Counted from the stretch's first letter, positions 36,772-45,750 are shown. The stretch: DNA of 64,000 bases from Propionibacteriaceae bacterium (GCA_009780915.1 WQZD01000007.1:45872-109871), one strand, 5' to 3'. Program-made: numbers and translations. Notes: generated from the letters alone by a model not told the origin.

Positions 36772-38277
36772 CTATGCAAAGCTTGAGACGTCATCACGCC
36801 CCACTCGGTCAGGAGCGGCCCAGATGGGGACATACTTCATCGCCCGCGTTCCCGCCAACGGGTCATAGACGGCGATCACCCCGGCCTCAACCGCGTCTTT
36901 GATGAGCCTGGAAGCCGTCACAGATGCCGATGCTGTGGCAGGTAGTCCAAAGCGCGACCGAACGCTGGAGTTGGTCACATACTCGCGAAGGACATGACGC
37001 AGACAAGCGTGAAGGTAAACGGCTCGTATCCGATCATGTTTGTCGAGCTGGTCCAGCCGACGGGAGGTGAACACCACGACGCGGGTCGCCCACTCTGTCA
37101 CCTCGACAATAGGAGCAGGGAGTTGGTTCACCTCAACCGTGAGCGCGACCTTGTCCCACCCGCTGCCTCGTTCTTCGCTGATTCCCATCAGACGTGCGGC
37201 TCGCGCCAAATGTTCGTTTCGGCTTAGGGGTGTGCTGTCGACGAACCGCTCCTGCGGGATGAGGGGACGACCAGGGTTTGTGATCTCGACGCGATCGTTG
37301 AAGACTTCGACCATCGGACCTGTGCCATGCAGCGAGAAGTCTTGGTGGATCAAGGCATTTGCGATGAGTTCACGTAACACCAGTTCAGGGATCTGATTGA
37401 CGGAGCGTCTGATACCGGACTCGATGACTTCCGAGTCCTCCATCTGCTCCATAACGTACTGGATCAAGCCGTCGAACCCGGCGGCATAACCGCGGTCGCC
37501 GACCTGCTCTCTGATTGTTTCAACGCGGCTGGTGCCCCGATACTTGATAACACGGAGCGCCTTGCGCGACAATGACGAAGAACGGTCGAACTTCTTGCAG
37601 AAGAGCAAGCCGCCCAGGTTGGTGATCGACCAGCCATTCGCGACATCGTCAATGGCCAGCCCGGCGGCTTGCATCGCCTCAATAACCTGGGACCTGTTCT
37701 CTGGTAGCGGCGTTTGGCTTTGGCTGAAGTAGGCCGGATAGTCGAGCAAAGATACGACGTCCTCAATGCGAAGATGGTCCAGTGCCAACCCTTCTTCGAA
37801 AGGCTGTTTGTCGAATACTCGCCAGAGACGGCGCTCATGTTCCGGATGCTCGGCCAGCTTCTTCTTGTGACTGCCCACTCGGATGTACTCAACTCCTTTG
37901 AAGGACACCGGTGAGCTTGGTGCTGGCGATATTTCCAGGATTACAGCCCGTAGGCCATTGTGATCAACCGCGCGGAATCTGAAGGGCACACGTGGTTTGA
38001 GTTGAGTAGTGAGCCAGTGCTCCAAGTCCTGCTGTTGCTTTCGTGTGGCCTCCGGCCGGAACGTGGTCCCGACTATGTCGCCCGACGAGTCGTCGACACC
38101 CCACACCACATACCCGTGTGGTTGTTCAGCGAGCGCACTCGAGTTGGCAAGTGCCGAAATGTATTCGCCAATTTCCTGGGGATCTGCGTTGTTGCGCTTA
38201 AACTCCAGCCATTCAGTTTCGCGTGGTTCGGCTAGGAGACGATGAAGGAGGGCACTATCAGCCTGAATGTCACTCAT
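36772..38277 (-). CDS. AlbA_2/Schlafen-type ATP-binding protein with C-terminal HATPase domain
   Basis: A 501-residue protein. Residues about 20-140 form an AlbA_2 (Schlafen-like) domain with ETEWLEFKRN and YISALANSSALAEQ plus YVVWGVDD; residues 290-400 match the HATPase_c_4 domain (LRELIANALIHQDFS, VEITNPGRPLIPQERF); a winged-helix-like segment follows. ATG 38277 overlaps the stop of the nuclease-domain gene as ATGA and has AAGGTGG before it. Such proteins are often annotated as transcriptional regulators, and are often found next to type I restriction genes; here the only neighbour is a stand-alone HsdR-N-like domain. Confidence 0.85.
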   Translation of the reverse strand: MSDIQADSALLHRLLAEPRETEWLEFKRNNADPQEIGEYISALANSSALAEQPHGYVVWGVDDSSGDIVGTTFRPEATRKQQQDLEHWLTTQLKPRVPFRFRAVDHNGLRAVILEISPAPSSPVSFKGVEYIRVGSHKKKLAEHPEHERRLWRVFDKQPFEEGLALDHLRIEDVVSLLDYPAYFSQSQTPLPENRSQVIEAMQAAGLAIDDVANGWSITNLGGLLFCKKFDRSSSLSRKALRVIKYRGTSRVETIREQVGDRGYAAGFDGLIQYVMEQMEDSEVIESGIRRSVNQIPELVLRELIANALIHQDFSLHGTGPMVEVFNDRVEITNPGRPLIPQERFVDSTPLSRNEHLARAARLMGISEERGSGWDKVALTVEVNQLPAPIVEVTEWATRVVVFTSRRLDQLDKHDRIRAVYLHACLRHVLREYVTNSSVRSRFGLPATASASVTASRLIKDAVEAGVIAVYDPLAGTRAMKYVPIWAAPDRVGRDDVSSFA

Positions 38278-38777
38278 GCCGCCACCTTCGCGAGCCACGT
38301 CGGCCACGCTGGGTCGTCGTCAGCCTCCCTGATCCAGCGCGCCACGGTCGACGGCCGTGGGAAAGCGAATAGTTTCCTAGCGCGTGGCTTCGAATCGAAC
38401 CCATTGGTGAAATACGTCTCCGACCCCGACGCCTCGAACACGAACGGCAGCCGGTCATGGACCAACACCGCACGGAGGCGGTGTTCTTTCGGCAGCCCGT
38501 CGGCGTACATCGCCGCCTGCCACTCCACTCCGGCCAGCGGTACCCCCTGAGGCTTGGCCTCAATCACCCCAACGACCCGCTTGTCGACATACAGCAGATA
38601 ATCGGCCCGCCCATGACCCGGCGTCATGATCTTCTCGCGCACCGCCACACCTTGGGACGCGAATAGGTTGATCTTCGAACGATCCTGCACGGACCAACCC
38701 GCCGCAGTCAGTTGCGCGTCAATCAACACGCGTGCCTGCGCCTCCGGCGCGAGTGGGATGGGGTCCATGAAAACCAT
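38274..38777 (-). CDS. Stand-alone type I restriction HsdR N-terminal (PD-(D/E)XK-like) domain protein
   Basis: A 167-residue protein matching only the first domain of type I restriction R subunits: APEAQARVLIDAQLTAAGW, then the nuclease core GHGRADYLLYVDKRVVGVIEAKPQG with the conserved Asp and the Glu-x-Lys pair, then YFTNGFDSKPRARKLFAF. It stops just where the helicase domain normally begins. Start is uncertain (ATG 38777, 38768 or upstream 38810). The Glu-x-Lys pair is intact, so it may be active as a small nuclease; alternatively it is the leftover of a broken hsdR. Confidence 0.8.
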   Translation of the reverse strand: MVFMDPIPLAPEAQARVLIDAQLTAAGWSVQDRSKINLFASQGVAVREKIMTPGHGRADYLLYVDKRVVGVIEAKPQGVPLAGVEWQAAMYADGLPKEHRLRAVLVHDRLPFVFEASGSETYFTNGFDSKPRARKLFAFPRPSTVARWIREADDDPAWPTWLAKVAA

Positions 38778-38863
38778 GATGAACAGCCTACCGAGACCGA
38801 CTGACAACATTGCGCATCAGACATTGCGATCCATCGACTGGGCGGCGCTTACGGGGGCGCGGT

Positions 38864-38888
38864 GCGATGACACGGTGGTGACATCCCG
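38864..38888 (+). repeat. Right imperfect direct repeat flanking the HsdR-N/AlbA_2 cassette
   Basis: Matches 36526-36550 at 22 of 25 positions in the same orientation. It lies just downstream of the methyltransferase gene that ends at 38926 and upstream of the cassette promoter region. Confidence 0.6.
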
Positions 38889-38925
38889 TCCGGACGCGCC
38901 ACATGGGATCGGGCGGATGACCCGA

Positions 38926-39480
38926 TCAGACTTTCCGCCACACGACGGCGCGACTGATGGGGATACGCGGCGTGTCGGCGACCTGGAACCCCGCATGGCG
39001 GAACAGGTCCGCTTCCCCGTCGAAGGTCCGCTTGTTGACATGCACGACAGGCTCGGCGAACACCACGGTCCCATCCGGTTTCAACGCCGCATGCACCTCC
39101 TCGACCAGTCTCGCCGGATCGGGGGCCTCGTGCAGCATGTAGAAGATGATGGCGGCGTCGACCGTACCCTCCCACGAGCCGACCTCCAGTGATTGGGGAC
39201 CGCACTGGTGGGCCGTGATGTTCCCGTATCCAGCCTTGGCCGCATGGGCCGCCAAGCCATCCAGCATCTGCGGTTGCACATCGACGCCGATCACATGCCC
39301 GGACGGGCCGACGAGCCGCGCGACAGGAATCGTGAAGAACCCCATGCCGCAGCCGACGTCCATCACCGTCATCCCCGGGGCCACGACCCCCCGGACGATG
39401 CGCAGCGGATTATTGATGAGGGTGCGTACCCGCGAAGCGAGCAACCCCCCGTGCTGCCATGGGCACACATGTTGATCCAC
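38926..39480 (-). CDS. Class I SAM-dependent methyltransferase
   Basis: A 184-residue Rossmann-type methyltransferase: motif I VMDVGCGMGFFTIPVARL, motif II VIGVDVQP, motif IV DAAIIFYMLHEA. The N-terminus VCPWQHGGLLASRVR is typical of a small family of proteins with a Cys-Pro-Trp start. A weak hairpin GATCGGG/CCCGATC (38907-38927) overlaps the stop. Substrate unknown. Confidence 0.88.
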   Translation of the reverse strand: MDQHVCPWQHGGLLASRVRTLINNPLRIVRGVVAPGMTVMDVGCGMGFFTIPVARLVGPSGHVIGVDVQPQMLDGLAAHAAKAGYGNITAHQCGPQSLEVGSWEGTVDAAIIFYMLHEAPDPARLVEEVHAALKPDGTVVFAEPVVHVNKRTFDGEADLFRHAGFQVADTPRIPISRAVVWRKV

Positions 39481-39545
39481 AAGGTCGAGTGTATCGCGTC
39501 AGCATGGGGCGGCTCGGCCAGCGGACGTGGCAGCCTCAATGCGCC

Positions 39546-40139
39546 TCAGTGAAGAAGTTCGGCGATCAGCGATGCTGTTCGCTGAGCGCCGGCGTTTCGT
39601 AGGGCTGCCATGGTCGTCTCGTCGGTGGCACCCGGCAAGCTACCAACGGACATGCGATGCACCCACAGCATCAACTCCTCATGGTCCCAGATGAGGGGAC
39701 ACAGCACATCATCGGGCGTGACCACGGCCAAACCGAAGCGATCCATGACGCCAGGTGGGAAATGGCGGACATCATGGGTACAGATAAACCGAGCTGGTGC
39801 ACCGATGGCGGTGGCGATCACGTGTCGGTCGTCCTCATCGGGCAGTTCAAGGCCAGAGATCGCCTGAAAGTCTGCCAATTGCGCATCACGTTGCGAGTAT
39901 GGATATGTGTCGTTCATAGCTGACACCAAGCGATCCGCCGATTCCTGGGTGAAACCAAGCCGGTTTTGGATCAGATGCTCGGTGACTTCATCCAGGATGC
40001 TCCGACTCCAGACGACAACGATCAACTTGGCTCGCATCGCATACAGTAGATAATCGCGCAACACGCGGGAGTACAACACATTGGCGTCAGCGACATAGGT
40101 TTCCGCCATGTGTTCGGCTGGCACGTTAGGGCGTTTCAC
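39546..40139 (-). CDS. PIN-domain toxin of an HTH-PIN toxin-antitoxin pair
   Basis: A 197-residue protein. The N-terminal YVADANVLYSRVLRDYLL carries the first catalytic Asp and the later DEDDRHVIATA and THDVRHFP carry further acidic residues of the PIN fold (RNase). It starts at GTG 40139, which overlaps the antitoxin stop (GTGA); an ATG at 40109 is a possible alternative. It is the intact relative of the broken toxin at 57621-58209. Confidence 0.82.
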   Translation of the reverse strand: MKRPNVPAEHMAETYVADANVLYSRVLRDYLLYAMRAKLIVVVWSRSILDEVTEHLIQNRLGFTQESADRLVSAMNDTYPYSQRDAQLADFQAISGLELPDEDDRHVIATAIGAPARFICTHDVRHFPPGVMDRFGLAVVTPDDVLCPLIWDHEELMLWVHRMSVGSLPGATDETTMAALRNAGAQRTASLIAELLH

Positions 40140-40519
40140 TCAGTCAGCCCCAACTCGTTCTGTAACGCGACCAGTTCCGCCATCGCCTTCCCCTGCCGGG
40201 CATCCTCCAGCTCAAGCCAGGCGTTGATGGCATCCAAGCGGATCCGATGATGTGAGCCGACCATCCGGAACGGCACGATGCCGTCATCGAGAAGCTTGTG
40301 CACCTGAGAACGTGACATACCCATCATGGACGCCGCCTCAGCGGGGCTCACTTCTCGTAACCCTTTGGTGGCCACGACCTGTTGGCCGCCAGCTTCGGCG
40401 TCCAGCCACCGCGCGATCATCTCGGCGGTCTCGCGGGCCAGCGATAGTTGAACGCGATCCTTACCGGTGGCTAACGCGGCATGCACCGCCTGTGCGTCGC
40501 CTACCAAGACCGATGTCAT
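40136..40519 (-). CDS. Excisionase-type HTH antitoxin
   Basis: A 127-residue protein with a MerR/excisionase-like DNA-binding part (SPAEAASMMGMSRSQVHKLL, VPFRMVGSHHRIRLDAI) that would repress its own promoter, preceded by a helical region. It is translationally coupled to the PIN toxin. The same architecture occurs in the antitoxin at 58202-58705. ATG 40519 follows AGGGGTGA. Confidence 0.85.
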   Translation of the reverse strand: MTSVLVGDAQAVHAALATGKDRVQLSLARETAEMIARWLDAEAGGQQVVATKGLREVSPAEAASMMGMSRSQVHKLLDDGIVPFRMVGSHHRIRLDAINAWLELEDARQGKAMAELVALQNELGLTE

Positions 40520-40608
40520 CTCATTCACCCCTATCTGCCATAATTGCCACAACTGCTTTCAGTGTAGCTTATATGGCTGGCGCTGCGACCACGCCCACAT
40601 CATGAGCC

Positions 40609-41022
40609 CTACTCTGCGATGAACGGGTTGACGATCGTCACACCCTGGATGACCGCACCATCGCTCAGATCCTCCGTCAACAGGGTTGTGCAGCCACTGG
40701 ACGCGGCAGCCTCGATGATCATGGCATCCCAGTACGACAGTTGATACCGTATCGACGTGTCGATGGCGGACGACACCAACCGTGCCGAGATCGCCACAAC
40801 GGGCAGCGCTCGTAGATCGTCGATCACCTGCTGGGCGATGGATGGAGGCACCTTGTCGGCGAGCTTCCGCGTCAACGTGACGTACAACTCGCCCAGGACC
40901 TGGGCGCTGGTCACGAAATCCGCCGCCTTGATGAGGTCCTGAGCGACCGCCTGTTTGTCGGGCGAATGCGAATCGAAGGCATAAGCCAAAATATTCGTGT
41001 CGATGAAAGTCTCAGCGCTCAT
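40609..41022 (-). CDS. vapC: VapC-type PIN-domain toxin
   Basis: A 137-residue RNase of the VapC type: TFIDTNILAYAFD with the first Asp, GELYVTLTRK, and YWDAMIIEAA plus LTEDLSDG completing the acidic centre. ATG 41022 overlaps the antitoxin gene end at 41012 by eleven bases. Confidence 0.92.
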   Translation of the reverse strand: MSAETFIDTNILAYAFDSHSPDKQAVAQDLIKAADFVTSAQVLGELYVTLTRKLADKVPPSIAQQVIDDLRALPVVAISARLVSSAIDTSIRYQLSYWDAMIIEAAASSGCTTLLTEDLSDGAVIQGVTIVNPFIAE

Positions 41023-41254
41023 GAAGGTCATCCCTGTCCCATGCCCGCTCGCTCAAGCCGCCGCCTGTGCGCATGCTCTGCGCCAAGGCGACTAGGCGAG
41101 ACATGGCCTGCTTGCGTTGATCCTGCTGGGAGCCATCGGCGTAGCCATTGAGAAACGCCCGTACCTCAGCATTGACGGAGGTGTCTTCCTGGACGGCACG
41201 CACGCGGGCGCGACGAAGGACGTCGGCGTCCACTGACAGGGTGAGGTTCGTCAT
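41012..41254 (-). CDS. vapB: VapB/CopG-type ribbon-helix-helix antitoxin
   Basis: An 80-residue protein: MTNLTLSVDADVLRRARVRA is a clear ribbon-helix-helix start, followed by an acidic toxin-binding tail. An inverted repeat GTAAC/GTTAC lies at 41265-41278 just upstream and is a probable operator. Confidence 0.85.
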   Translation of the reverse strand: MTNLTLSVDADVLRRARVRAVQEDTSVNAEVRAFLNGYADGSQQDQRKQAMSRLVALAQSMRTGGGLSERAWDRDDLHER

Positions 41255-41401
41255 GTAAGTAAGTGTAACACGGGTTACGTGTGGCACGTATACCATATTG
41301 CCGCAGAGCCCTCAGACATGGCCGGGCGCCTGCGCCGCGCCACGACCACCGTGCCGTGTTGCGCCGTACCGCCCCGCCACGCCGCATGTAGACTCATATG
41401 C

Positions 41402-42031
41402 ATGCTCGTGTCGCCTGAACAGGCCGCCTTCAACCAGACCCAAGTCCAGAAGCGCTCCGATGCGGTCGCCAACGCGATCTGCTCGGCCATTCCAGATTCC
41501 GAGCGCTTGGCCGCCCTCGATTACGGCTGCGGGCCAGGCCATATCGGCTTGCGGTTGGCGGGTGATTTCCGCCGAATGTTCCTGGCGGATTCCGATCCCG
41601 ACGCGGTGGCGAGCGCGGCCGACGCGTCGCGAGGTCTGGACAACGTCTCCAGCCTGGTGCTGGATCTGAGCATCCCGACCGCCCTTCCGCCCGACCTTCG
41701 CGTCGACGTCGTGTTCTCGTGCTTGTCCTGGCATCACGTGCGCGACCTCGATCACCTCCTAGACACGCTCCCGATCATCGCGCCAGGTGGCAGGCTCATG
41801 GTGGTGGACATGGACGCCGACGGCGGGGCGTACCACGCCGACCTGCCCGGCTTCGATGGCGTCCACGGGTTCGACCGCGACGAATTGCGGGAGCGATTGA
41901 CGAGCCACGGTTACACCGACGTCACCATCGCAGATGTGTGGGCCAGCCAGAAATGGGTCGCGGGCACGTTGACCGACCTCAGTCTCTTCATGCTGCAGGC
42001 CCGTATCCCACCCGTACCTCCCCCGACCTAG
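41402..42031 (+). CDS. Class I SAM-dependent methyltransferase
   Basis: A 209-residue methyltransferase: motif I LAALDYGCGPGHIGLRLAG, motif II MFLADSDPDAVA, and VVFSCLSWHHVRDLD. A TAGACT box at 41389-41394 ends eight bases before ATG 41402, so the transcript may be leaderless. It is divergent from the vapB gene. Substrate unknown. Confidence 0.85.
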   Translation: MLVSPEQAAFNQTQVQKRSDAVANAICSAIPDSERLAALDYGCGPGHIGLRLAGDFRRMFLADSDPDAVASAADASRGLDNVSSLVLDLSIPTALPPDLRVDVVFSCLSWHHVRDLDHLLDTLPIIAPGGRLMVVDMDADGGAYHADLPGFDGVHGFDRDELRERLTSHGYTDVTIADVWASQKWVAGTLTDLSLFMLQARIPPVPPPT

Positions 42032-42159
42032 GCGCCACCACCCCCCACATGAGTATGGGCGTTCTTCCGCCGACGGCGTTGGCGCAGACTATACCGAGCC
42101 AACGACGCAGTTGTGGCGTGCTAGCATGATGCAAGGATAAAGACGTTACAGGAATTGCC

Positions 42160-42966
42160 ATGTCACCAAAGGTGCGCCGAACGCTGATCAGTGCAGCCGC
42201 AGTTCTCCTTGTCATCGTCGCCCTGATCGCGACCGCCGTACGGCTTCCCGTCAGCCCCGGAAACTGGCGCTCAGATTCCGAATACCTCTGGCGCAGCCTC
42301 GAGCCGACAGTACGGATGGCCTCCCAGGCAGGGCTGTGGGTCGTCATCGACTGGCACGTCATCGGCAATCTTGACACCGGGGTGGGGACGAACAGCGACG
42401 GCGCTGGCGCCGACATGAACGAGACGATCGCCTTCTGGCAGACGGTGGCCCCCTTCTTCAAGGACGCGCCGAATGTACTGTATGAGCTTGTCAACGAGTG
42501 CGAAGGCGTACCTGGGACGCAGTGGCGGACGATGACACAGAGCCTCGTCGACACGGTACGCGCGACCGGCGCGGACAACATCGTGATCGTCGGTGGCGTC
42601 CAATGGTCGAAGGATCTGTCATGGGCAGCCGAGAGTCCTCTGACTGGAGACGACATCGCGTACGCCGTCCACATCTACCCCGGGGATTCCGCGACCACCT
42701 GGGCACACGGGTTCGGCGACTTCGCCGCCACACATACCGTCCTGCTCACCGAGTGGGGATTCACAGGCGAGCCGATGAACCCCGACGACACGTACCTCGT
42801 TGGCGATGTGGCCACCTACGCCCAGCCCCTGCTCGACTACATCCAGGCGCGGCACATGGGGTGGGTGGCGTGCTGGTACGACTCCGACTACGATCCGCCC
42901 ATGCTGACCATCCAGGGCAACCCGACCCCATGGGGAGATCTCGCATTCGCGGCCATGATGGGCTGA
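42160..42966 (+). CDS. Membrane-anchored glycoside hydrolase family 5-like protein, N-terminally truncated barrel
   Basis: A 268-residue protein: one N-terminal membrane span followed at once by VRLPVSPGNW, which corresponds to the second strand of a GH5 barrel. The acid/base motif NVLYELVNECEG and the nucleophile motif LLTEWGF are present, as is HVIGN. The first strand and loop of a normal GH5 domain are missing, so about 60-90 residues appear to be replaced by the membrane anchor. It may be inactive or fold with a shortened barrel. Confidence 0.75.
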   Translation: MSPKVRRTLISAAAVLLVIVALIATAVRLPVSPGNWRSDSEYLWRSLEPTVRMASQAGLWVVIDWHVIGNLDTGVGTNSDGAGADMNETIAFWQTVAPFFKDAPNVLYELVNECEGVPGTQWRTMTQSLVDTVRATGADNIVIVGGVQWSKDLSWAAESPLTGDDIAYAVHIYPGDSATTWAHGFGDFAATHTVLLTEWGFTGEPMNPDDTYLVGDVATYAQPLLDYIQARHMGWVACWYDSDYDPPMLTIQGNPTPWGDLAFAAMMG

Positions 42967-42979
42967 CCATGTGGGCCAG

Positions 42980-44680
42980 TCAGGAGGGTGTCATGGGGAT
43001 GACGGCGAGACGGTCGGCCTTGTTGGCGACACGTCGGATCAGCGATGGTTCGGTGGCGGCCCGCAAGGCGAGCACCCCGCTGGCGGGATGGGCTGCGGCC
43101 AATGACTGGTTGACCACCCAGGCCCAGGGGTGGATGTCGGCGCGGGCCAGATCGGCGGCGAGCTGTTCGGCTTCCAGGACGGGGGTCGTCTCAGGCAGGG
43201 TGACGATGATGATCCGGGTGATGTCGGGGTTCTGCAGCCGGACGAGCGGGGTGATGAGTCGCTGGCCATCGGCAAGGTGTCGGGTCATCTCGCGGTGATA
43301 TGAACCCGCCGCGTCCATCAGAAGGACCGTATGCCCGGTCGGGGCAGTGTCCATCACGACGATCCGATGGTCAGACTGGGCGACCTGGTCAGCGAATCGC
43401 TCGAAGACGGCGACTTCCTCGGTGCATGGGCTCATCAGATCCTCGGCCAGCACGGCTCGTCCGGCCTCGTCCAAGGTCGCTCCTTTGGCGGCCATGACGC
43501 GGTCCCGATACTCCGCCACGGCTTGGACAGGGTCAATCCGTGAAACTTTCAGAGTGGAGGGGAGGTCGGCGTCGTCGAAACGGCCCGCCGGATCGGTGGT
43601 GGTCAGATGGACGTCCTTGCCTCGTTCTGCCAGCGCACTGGCCATGGCAGTCGCGACACTGGTCTTCCCGACGCCACCTTTCCCGACACACATGACCAGA
43701 CCGTGGTCGAGGCCAGCCAACTCGTCGATCAGGCCGACGAGAGTGGGCCATGAGGCCAGCAGATCAGGCTCGGTGGCGCCGTCTGCGGCGTCCATCTGCT
43801 CGTCGAACATGGCACGCAACGCGGGGACGCCGACCATGTTGATCGGCTTCAGCGGGACGTGAACCGTCTCCAGGGAGCGAAGGACGACGGGGAGGGCACC
43901 GATGGCAGCCTGTTCACGGGCCCGCAAAGCGGCTGCGAGGGGATCGCTGGCGTCAGCGTCGGGCAGGACGGCGTTGATGACCAGGTGGGTGGCGTCGATG
44001 CCTATGTCGGCCAACTCGGAAGCCGTGCGCGCGGCCTCAGCCACAGCGCCCTCCTGTGGTCGGGCGACCAGTACGAGAGCGGTACGCTCATGGTCTGTCA
44101 GCGCCGCGACGGCGGCGGCGTATGTGTGATGGTGCTTCTGCAGTCCGGACAGCGGCCCCAGGCAGGACGCGTCGCCCTTCCCGTCATCGAGGAACTTGGT
44201 CCAGTCACCGGGCAGAGACAGCAGCCGAAGTGTGTGGCCGGTTGGCGCGGTGTCGAAGATCACATGGTCGTATGCCTGGGTGGCGGCCGGGTCGGCCAGG
44301 AGTTCCGTGAACTCGTCGAACGCGGCTATCTCCGTGGTGCACGATCCCGATAGCTGCTCGACGATCGAAGCGATCTCCGCCTCGGGGAGCAGCCCGCGCA
44401 CCGGGGCGATGATCCTCTGCCGATATTCCTCGGCGGCAGCCTGTGGGTCGATCTCCAGAGCGTCCAGACCACACACGGAGTTGATGGGCGTGATGTGGTG
44501 GCCAATAGTGACACCGAACACCTGGCTGACGTTCGACGCCGGATCGGTCGACACCAGCAGGACTCGCCTACCCAGATCGGTCAGGGCGACCGCCGTCGCA
44601 CAGGCCAGCGACGTCTTGCCGACCCCGCCTTTTCCTGTGAAAAACACGAACCGGGGCACCGCCCCATCCGCCAAGAACAT
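42980..44680 (-). CDS. arsA: ArsA arsenite-stimulated ATPase, two-domain form
   Basis: A 566-residue ATPase with two tandem P-loops: FFTGKGGVGKTSLACA and MCVGKGGVGKTSVATA, and DTAPTGHT in both halves. The three metal-site cysteines of the ArsA family are conserved (SGSCTTEIAAFDEF, DASCLGPL and SPCTEEVAVFERF). It normally powers the ArsB arsenite channel, but no arsB or acr3 is present here. ATG 44680 lies 13 bases after the arsD fusion stop. Confidence 0.93.
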   Translation of the reverse strand: MFLADGAVPRFVFFTGKGGVGKTSLACATAVALTDLGRRVLLVSTDPASNVSQVFGVTIGHHITPINSVCGLDALEIDPQAAAEEYRQRIIAPVRGLLPEAEIASIVEQLSGSCTTEIAAFDEFTELLADPAATQAYDHVIFDTAPTGHTLRLLSLPGDWTKFLDDGKGDASCLGPLSGLQKHHHTYAAAVAALTDHERTALVLVARPQEGAVAEAARTASELADIGIDATHLVINAVLPDADASDPLAAALRAREQAAIGALPVVLRSLETVHVPLKPINMVGVPALRAMFDEQMDAADGATEPDLLASWPTLVGLIDELAGLDHGLVMCVGKGGVGKTSVATAMASALAERGKDVHLTTTDPAGRFDDADLPSTLKVSRIDPVQAVAEYRDRVMAAKGATLDEAGRAVLAEDLMSPCTEEVAVFERFADQVAQSDHRIVVMDTAPTGHTVLLMDAAGSYHREMTRHLADGQRLITPLVRLQNPDITRIIIVTLPETTPVLEAEQLAADLARADIHPWAWVVNQSLAAAHPASGVLALRAATEPSLIRRVANKADRLAVIPMTPS

Positions 44681-44693
44681 GCCCTGAACCTTG

Positions 44694-45710
44694 TCAGCAG
44701 CAGCCAGTCGACCCGCAGCCGCAACGGGAGGTTGCCGCAGCGGCTTGGGCGGGCGCCCCGCAGTCGCACGTCGGTTCGACAGCCGCGCCCTGCGAGCCGC
44801 ACCCGCATGACGAGTCGGTTGATCCCCCACAGCACCCGGAGCCATCGGAGGCGGTGGCGAGTCCGGCGTACCGGGCCAACTCGTCGCGGGACGGGTAGCG
44901 CCCGGTCAACACGACCGCGCCGTCAACGGTCGTCAACGGCAAACCGTCGGACCCGGCGGCACGCATGAACGCCGCCACCGGCTCAGCCTGGGCGAAGGCC
45001 AGAGGATCGTTGGCCAGATTGTGCCGTATGACATCACCGCCCAGCTGCGCGATGGCGGCTATGTCAGCGGTGAATTGGACGAGCGCCTGCTCCGGGTCGG
45101 GGCCGCACACCCCGGTGTTGCAGCACAAAGCCGGCTCATAAACATGAATGGACGTCATCATCGTACCTTTCTTCGATGGATGGGCGTGGGCTTGGAGACC
45201 AGTGAAGTACCGATCCAGATTCTCCGGCAGACGATAGGGCGTCTCGTCGGGCGTCTGCTCGCTATACAGAGCTCGCAGGATGCCGTCGACGATCATCCCG
45301 GCAGGAGGCTGCTCGACGTCCACGCCCCTCCAGGTGAACACCCGGCAATCGGTCGCACAGCCAGACAAGGAGCCGCAATCGGCGCATTCGGATTCTTTGA
45401 CATCGACCTGGATGTCCACGCCGTTCACGCGGATCGTCGGCGACGACAAGAAACGGTGGTGGATGGCCAACTCCCGCGAGGTGATGTTCACCTCGGAAAG
45501 ACGCACGTCATAGCCAAGCGCGGCGAACGCTCCCGACAGAGCATCGAGGGCCTGCCGCAGTGAGGAGTCAGTCGCCCGACAGCGCTCACACGTCGTCAGA
45601 TCGAGGTACAAAAACTCGACACACACCTGCGTCATCCCGAGACCGTTCGGCGAGATCGCTCCGGAGCACGACACCTGCTGATCAGTGGCACTCATGACGA
45701 CTTCTTCCAT
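44694..45710 (-). CDS. arsD: DUF2703-ArsD fusion metallochaperone
   Basis: A 338-residue open frame with no stop between two domains. Residues 1-184 are a DUF2703 domain (VEFLYLDLTTCERCRATDSSL; CADCGSLSGC); residues 185-338 are ArsD with the As(III)-binding triad EPALCCNTGVCGPD and a Cys-rich tail of CC, CGC and CDC pairs. An internal ATG pair at 45158-45161 follows GAAAGGTACG, so a separate ArsD could also be produced. The first ATG at 45710 has TGGAG upstream. It should deliver arsenite to ArsA. The fusion is unusual. Confidence 0.88.
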   Translation of the reverse strand: MEEVVMSATDQQVSCSGAISPNGLGMTQVCVEFLYLDLTTCERCRATDSSLRQALDALSGAFAALGYDVRLSEVNITSRELAIHHRFLSSPTIRVNGVDIQVDVKESECADCGSLSGCATDCRVFTWRGVDVEQPPAGMIVDGILRALYSEQTPDETPYRLPENLDRYFTGLQAHAHPSKKGTMMTSIHVYEPALCCNTGVCGPDPEQALVQFTADIAAIAQLGGDVIRHNLANDPLAFAQAEPVAAFMRAAGSDGLPLTTVDGAVVLTGRYPSRDELARYAGLATASDGSGCCGGSTDSSCGCGSQGAAVEPTCDCGAPAQAAAATSRCGCGSTGCC

Positions 45711-45750
45711 TGAGGCTCCAGCCCATTTCATATCGATGGACATGAGTATG

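Noticed and set aside
38907..38927. Rho-independent terminator after the 38926 methyltransferase gene
   Set aside because: The 7-bp stem overlaps the stop codon and lacks a T-run, so it is too weak to call.
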